The position numbers and the translations under genes were made by a program. Below, piece by piece: positions 61,113 to 64,000 of a stretch of DNA of 64,000 bases (its first letter is position 1; every line of letters starts with the position of its first letter). The DNA lies in contig CAWEKO010000004.1 in the NCBI GenBank assembly GCA_963809715.1, positions 1 to 64,000 on the forward strand. Direction: 5' to 3'. The notes below the pieces were generated by a model. That model was given only the letters and a program-made list of their open reading frames with translations, searched no databases and had not been told where the DNA came from. Origin of the DNA: Bog-473 sp963809715 (lineage in GTDB: Bacteria > Actinomycetota > Acidimicrobiia > Acidimicrobiales > RAAP-2).

Positions 61113-62294
61113 ATGGAGGACCCGACCGTGGAGCGCTGGGCGGCGAGCGGCCTCATGGCGCTCACCGGGTCGGCGACACGCCCCCTCGGGCCGCCCTCGG
61201 GACTGATGGAGCGCCTCGACCAACTGGCCGCGTCGTTCCCGGGACTCGATGCGCCGGCCCTCTTGGGCGAGCGCGCCGCGCTCATGGGTCTCTGGCGACG
61301 AGGCTCGATCAGCTGCGGCGGGAGTTGCCACCTCGTGGCGAGCTCGGAGGGCTGGGTTGCCGTCTCGTTGCCGCGGGAAGAGGATCGCGACCTGGTGCCC
61401 GCCTGGCTCGAGCTGTCCTCGCCACCGGCGACGGAACCGGCGACCTGGTCGGTCGTTCGAAAGGCGTTCGCCGAGCGCGACGCGTCCGCTCTGCTCGATC
61501 GGGCCGTCCTGCTCGGGCTCCCTGTCGCCCGGGTGGGTGAGATGAACGCTCCCGGTGTCACGGCCGGGCGCCTCGGGGATGCCCCGCCGCTCTCCGGTCC
61601 CGAGGATCTCCTGGTCGTCGACCTCTCCTCGCTGTGGGCGGGGCCACTGTGCGGTGATCTGCTGGCCCGAGCCGGGGCGCGGGTCGTCAAAGTCGAATCC
61701 ACCTCCCGGCCTGACGGTGCGCGGCGTGGTCCGGTGTCCTTCTTCGACCTCCTCAACGGAGCCAAGCGATCAGTCGCCCTCGACTTCAACGACCCGACCG
61801 AGCGCGCACTCCTCGGTCGTCTCGTCCACACGGCCGATGTCGTGATCGAGGCGAGCCGGCCTCGCGCGCTCGAACAGCTCGGCGTCGTGGCTGCAGACAT
61901 GGTGGCCAGCGGACCGCGCCTGTGGCTCTCCATTACCGCCTACGGTCGCCAGGGAGTGTCAGGGAACCGGGTCGGGTTCGGTGACGACGCGGCCGCGGCC
62001 GGCGGACTCGTCGCATGGTCCGACGAGGAGCCCGCATTCTGCAGCGATGCCATCGCCGATCCCCTCACCGGTTTGACCGCGGCCGCCCGAGGTCTCCAGG
62101 CCCTCCAAGACGGCGGTCGTTGGCTGCTGGACGTGGCCATGGCCGGTGTTGCCGCCTCGTTCGCCGGTCCGACGCTTGCCGTCCCCGAGGAATTGGTACC
62201 CGCCCCACCCTCGGCGCGACGGCCCCTGGGCACTGCACCGGCGCTCGGCGCCGACAACGCGGAGGTCATGGCCGAGCTCGGTCTTGAGGGCTGA
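61113..62294 (+). CDS. CaiB/BaiF-type CoA-transferase, apparently circularly permuted
   Basis: 393 residues. The CaiB large-domain opening (LLVVDLSSLWAGPLCGDLLA, ARAGARVVKVESTSRPDGAR, FDLLNGAKRSVALDFNDPTE, PRLWLSITAYGRQGVSGNRV) does not appear until about residue 165. Before it is a small-domain-like segment (SCHLVASSEGWVAVSLPREE, LVPAWLELSSP, LLGLPVARVGEM), which in ordinary CaiB proteins comes after. The order is therefore reversed, suggesting circular permutation with no loss of length. GFGDDAAAAGGLVAWSDEEP carries the catalytic-Asp region. It shares a 19-bp divergent gap with the crotonase. Confidence 0.8.
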   Translation: MEDPTVERWAASGLMALTGSATRPLGPPSGLMERLDQLAASFPGLDAPALLGERAALMGLWRRGSISCGGSCHLVASSEGWVAVSLPREEDRDLVPAWLELSSPPATEPATWSVVRKAFAERDASALLDRAVLLGLPVARVGEMNAPGVTAGRLGDAPPLSGPEDLLVVDLSSLWAGPLCGDLLARAGARVVKVESTSRPDGARRGPVSFFDLLNGAKRSVALDFNDPTERALLGRLVHTADVVIEASRPRALEQLGVVAADMVASGPRLWLSITAYGRQGVSGNRVGFGDDAAAAGGLVAWSDEEPAFCSDAIADPLTGLTAAARGLQALQDGGRWLLDVAMAGVAASFAGPTLAVPEELVPAPPSARRPLGTAPALGADNAEVMAELGLEG

Positions 62295-62330
62295 ACCTCC
62301 CACTATGCGGAAAAGCAACTTCTTCTGATT

Positions 62331-62356
62331 GAATCGTCCTCGCCACGGGGCGATTC
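62331..62356 (+). terminator. Candidate hairpin between CoA-transferase genes
   Basis: GAATCG (62331-62336) pairs with CGATTC (62351-62356) over a 14-base interior that can add two more pairs (CC/GG). Weak, with no U-tract; it lies 37 bp after the stop. Confidence 0.3.
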
Positions 62357-62390
62357 GATTCGCACCACGACACGCACGGGAGGAACGGCG

Positions 62391-63617
62391 TTGGCTGACA
62401 TCATGCAAGGGGTCCGCATCCTTGAGGTGGCGGAGCACACGTTTGTCCCCGCCGCGTCAGCCATCCTGGCCGACTGGGGTGCCGAAGTGATCAAGATCGA
62501 GCACCCCGAGCGGGGTGACGCCATGAGGGGCCTGGCGTCGAGCGGCGTGATGCCCTCCATGGGCAACGTGCACGTGTTGCTCGAGCACTCCAACCGCGGG
62601 AAGAAGAGCATCGGCATCGACGTCAATACCGAGCAGGGTCGCGAGCTCATCTACCGCCTGGCCGCCACCTGCGACGTGTTCCTCACGAACAAGCTCCCCG
62701 AGGTCCGCAAGAAGTTGAAGATCGAACTCGAAGACATCCGCGCCCACAATCCGAACATCATCTACGTGGCCGGGACCGGAGCGGGCGAACGAGGGCCCGA
62801 CGCCAACAAGGGCGGCTACGACTTCCTGAGCTACTGGTGCCGCGCCGGGAGCGCCATGGGGACGACGCCGACCGACGTCGAGTACATGTGCGGGCAGCCC
62901 GGCCCGGGCTACGGCGACTCCATCGGCGGCATGACCATCGCGGGCGGGATACTGGGGGCGCTCTTCCACCGCGAGCGCACCGGTGAGGCACTGCCGGTCG
63001 ACGTGTCCTTGCTCGGGGTCGGCATGTGGGCCATGAGCCCGGCCATCGCGCTCTCCCTTCAGCTGAACATGCCCTGGCGTCCCGGCCCGAGCAGCGGTGG
63101 TGGGGCCGGACCCGCGAACCCTCTCGTGGGCACGTACTTCACGCAGGACGGAAAGGCGCTCGCCTTCACCTGCCTCCAGGGCTTCAAGTACTGGCCGGGC
63201 GCCTGCCGGGCCATCGGCCGCGAAGACCTGATCGAGGACGAGCGCTTCAACTCGCACGAGCAGTTGGCCGCCAACGCCAAGGAGGCCCGCGCCATCCTGA
63301 CCGAGGTCTTCAAGGCGGCGCCGCTGGCCGAGTGGAGGCAGCGCCTCGACTCCTTCGACGGACAGTGGGCGGTGGCGCAGGACACCCTCGAGGTCGTCGA
63401 CGACCCGATGGTGGCGGCCAACGGCTACCTGGGGGACACGGTCAGCGCAGAGGGCGTGCCCTTCCAGCTGGTGACCACCCCCGTCCAGTTCTCCGGCGTT
63501 CCGGCCACGCCCAAGCGTGCTCCCGAGTTCAACGAGCACTGCGAGGAGATCCTGGGCAGCATCGACTGCGGCACAGACGAGATGCTCGAGCTCAAGGTGG
63601 CCGGCATCGTGGCCTGA
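62391..63617 (+). CDS. CaiB/BaiF family III CoA-transferase
   Basis: 408 residues from a TTG. QGVRILEVAEHTFVPAASAI, LADWGAEVIKIEHPERGDAM, SNRGKKSIGIDVNTEQGREL, LEDIRAHNPNIIYVAGTGAG, and KGGYDFLSYWCRAGSAMGTT (catalytic Asp region) are classical, with the small domain GTYFTQDGKALAFTCLQGFK and a long C-terminal arm. Length is normal. It is close in sequence to the gene at 58842 (VRKKLKIELEDIRA / IRRKLRIEVEDVRA), an older duplication. Likely substrates are acyl-CoAs of a steroid, fatty or aromatic acid. Confidence 0.93.
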   Translation: MADIMQGVRILEVAEHTFVPAASAILADWGAEVIKIEHPERGDAMRGLASSGVMPSMGNVHVLLEHSNRGKKSIGIDVNTEQGRELIYRLAATCDVFLTNKLPEVRKKLKIELEDIRAHNPNIIYVAGTGAGERGPDANKGGYDFLSYWCRAGSAMGTTPTDVEYMCGQPGPGYGDSIGGMTIAGGILGALFHRERTGEALPVDVSLLGVGMWAMSPAIALSLQLNMPWRPGPSSGGGAGPANPLVGTYFTQDGKALAFTCLQGFKYWPGACRAIGREDLIEDERFNSHEQLAANAKEARAILTEVFKAAPLAEWRQRLDSFDGQWAVAQDTLEVVDDPMVAANGYLGDTVSAEGVPFQLVTTPVQFSGVPATPKRAPEFNEHCEEILGSIDCGTDEMLELKVAGIVA

Positions 63618-63796
63618 GGAACTGGCGTCCCCCTCGACTCGCCCGGAGCGAATCAAAGTCCGTTTGTCCAGGAAGTTCTCGACCGCCTGCCTCAACCGCA
63701 AAAAGTTCGCGCGCGGTGTCGATTCGGGGGACACTCGTTCGACGCTCTGCCAGAGTGAGACGAAAGACGTCTCAGCGAGCAGAAACGGAGACCATC

Positions 63797-64000
63797 ATGC
63801 GGTTCCTCGGATACACCCTCGGCGACGAATCGGCCATGCCGGCCGAGCCCCCGTCTCCCGAGGTCTTCGAAGCGATGGGCAAATTCATGGAAGAGGCCAC
63901 CAAGGCTGGCGTCATCGCGGCCGCCGGTGGGATCGCTCCGACCGCCATGGGAGCGAAGATCACCCTGAAGGACGGTGCGTTTACCGTCGTCGACGGGCCG
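63797..64000 (+). CDS. YCII/DGPF-domain protein, truncated by the window end
   Basis: 68 codons remain from ATG at 63797: MRFLGYTLGDESAMPAEPPS, then EVFEAMGKFMEEATKAGVIA, AAGGIAPTAMGAKITLKDGA and FTVVDGP. MRFLGYTLGDE and the GGxxPTxxGAKxxxxDGxxxVxDGP wording match the YCII-like (DGPF/PhnB-like) proteins commonly found beside ECF sigma factors. Start after GAAACGGAG. What lies to the right is unknown. Confidence 0.8.
   Translation, partial: MRFLGYTLGDESAMPAEPPSPEVFEAMGKFMEEATKAGVIAAAGGIAPTAMGAKITLKDGAFTVVDGP

Overview
The window looks like chromosomal DNA from a high-GC actinobacterium. Coding GC is high, with GTG and TTG starts and short overlaps between neighbouring genes. Protein families point the same way: polyphosphate glucokinase, several families that in actinobacteria are usually F420-linked (two LLM enzymes, a DDN-type nitroreductase, a TIGR03668-type PPOX protein), a DUF2510 membrane protein and a fused CysN-CysC. 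The many acyl-CoA and steroid-type catabolic genes (two P450s, family III CoA-transferases, crotonases, acyl-CoA dehydrogenase, acyl-CoA synthetase, TesB) resemble environmental Acidimicrobiia or mycobacteria-like catabolic genomes. The exact lineage is inference.

Layout. 1-0.8 kb: a frameshifted tyrosine integrase N-terminus beside tRNA-Arg(ACG), so the edge of an integrated element that lies to the left. 0.9-7.8 kb: VOC protein, P450, polyphosphate glucokinase, then a TetR repressor divergent from a two-gene ABC exporter with a pair of matching operator-like sites between them, then an amidase. 7.9-15.0 kb: a block of visibly lower GC, single genes in mixed orientation (DUF1801, three SAM methyltransferases, nitrilase-type hydrolase, VOC, DDN, ICMT-like), probably acquired. 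15.1-17.9 kb: a second DrrAB-type exporter with a PadR regulator and a leader hairpin over the ribosome binding site. 18-20.5 kb: sulfotransferase, PIG-L deacetylase, LLM oxidoreductase. 20.5-30.8 kb: DUF2510 membrane protein with 12-residue repeats and a decayed possible second copy of its tail, acyl-CoA synthetase, small accessory enzymes, ABC substrate-binding protein, an orphan ABC ATPase and a hydrolase.

31-37.7 kb is a damaged catabolic operon on the minus strand, originally crotonase > amidohydrolase > LLM oxidoreductase > CaiB CoA-transferase. The crotonase is split by about 2.6 kb of foreign DNA holding a multiply frameshifted parallel beta-helix surface/tail-like gene and a fragment resembling a cysteine-peptidase N-terminus. 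The CaiB gene is frameshifted by a 16-bp duplication. 38-41 kb: sulfate activation (cysD, cysNC). 41-50.4 kb: crotonase, SDR, hydrolase, TesB, two paralogous four-TM proteins with Gly-rich collagen-like tails, a fused two-domain acyl-CoA dehydrogenase and a second P450. 50.5-55.4 kb: secreted hydrolase, SnoaL-like protein, KimA-like potassium transporter, crotonase. 55.7-64 kb: DUF2889 protein, TetR, MBL hydrolase, three CaiB-type transferases (one apparently circularly permuted), a crotonase with an unusual N-terminal extension and a YCII-like protein cut by the window end.

I see no CRISPR array, no recognisable defence system and no intact transposase. The most unusual findings are the split crotonase with its insertion, the two exporter cassettes with visible regulatory DNA/RNA, the collagen-like membrane pair, and the divergent pair of rearranged crotonase and CaiB genes at 60.1-62.3 kb.
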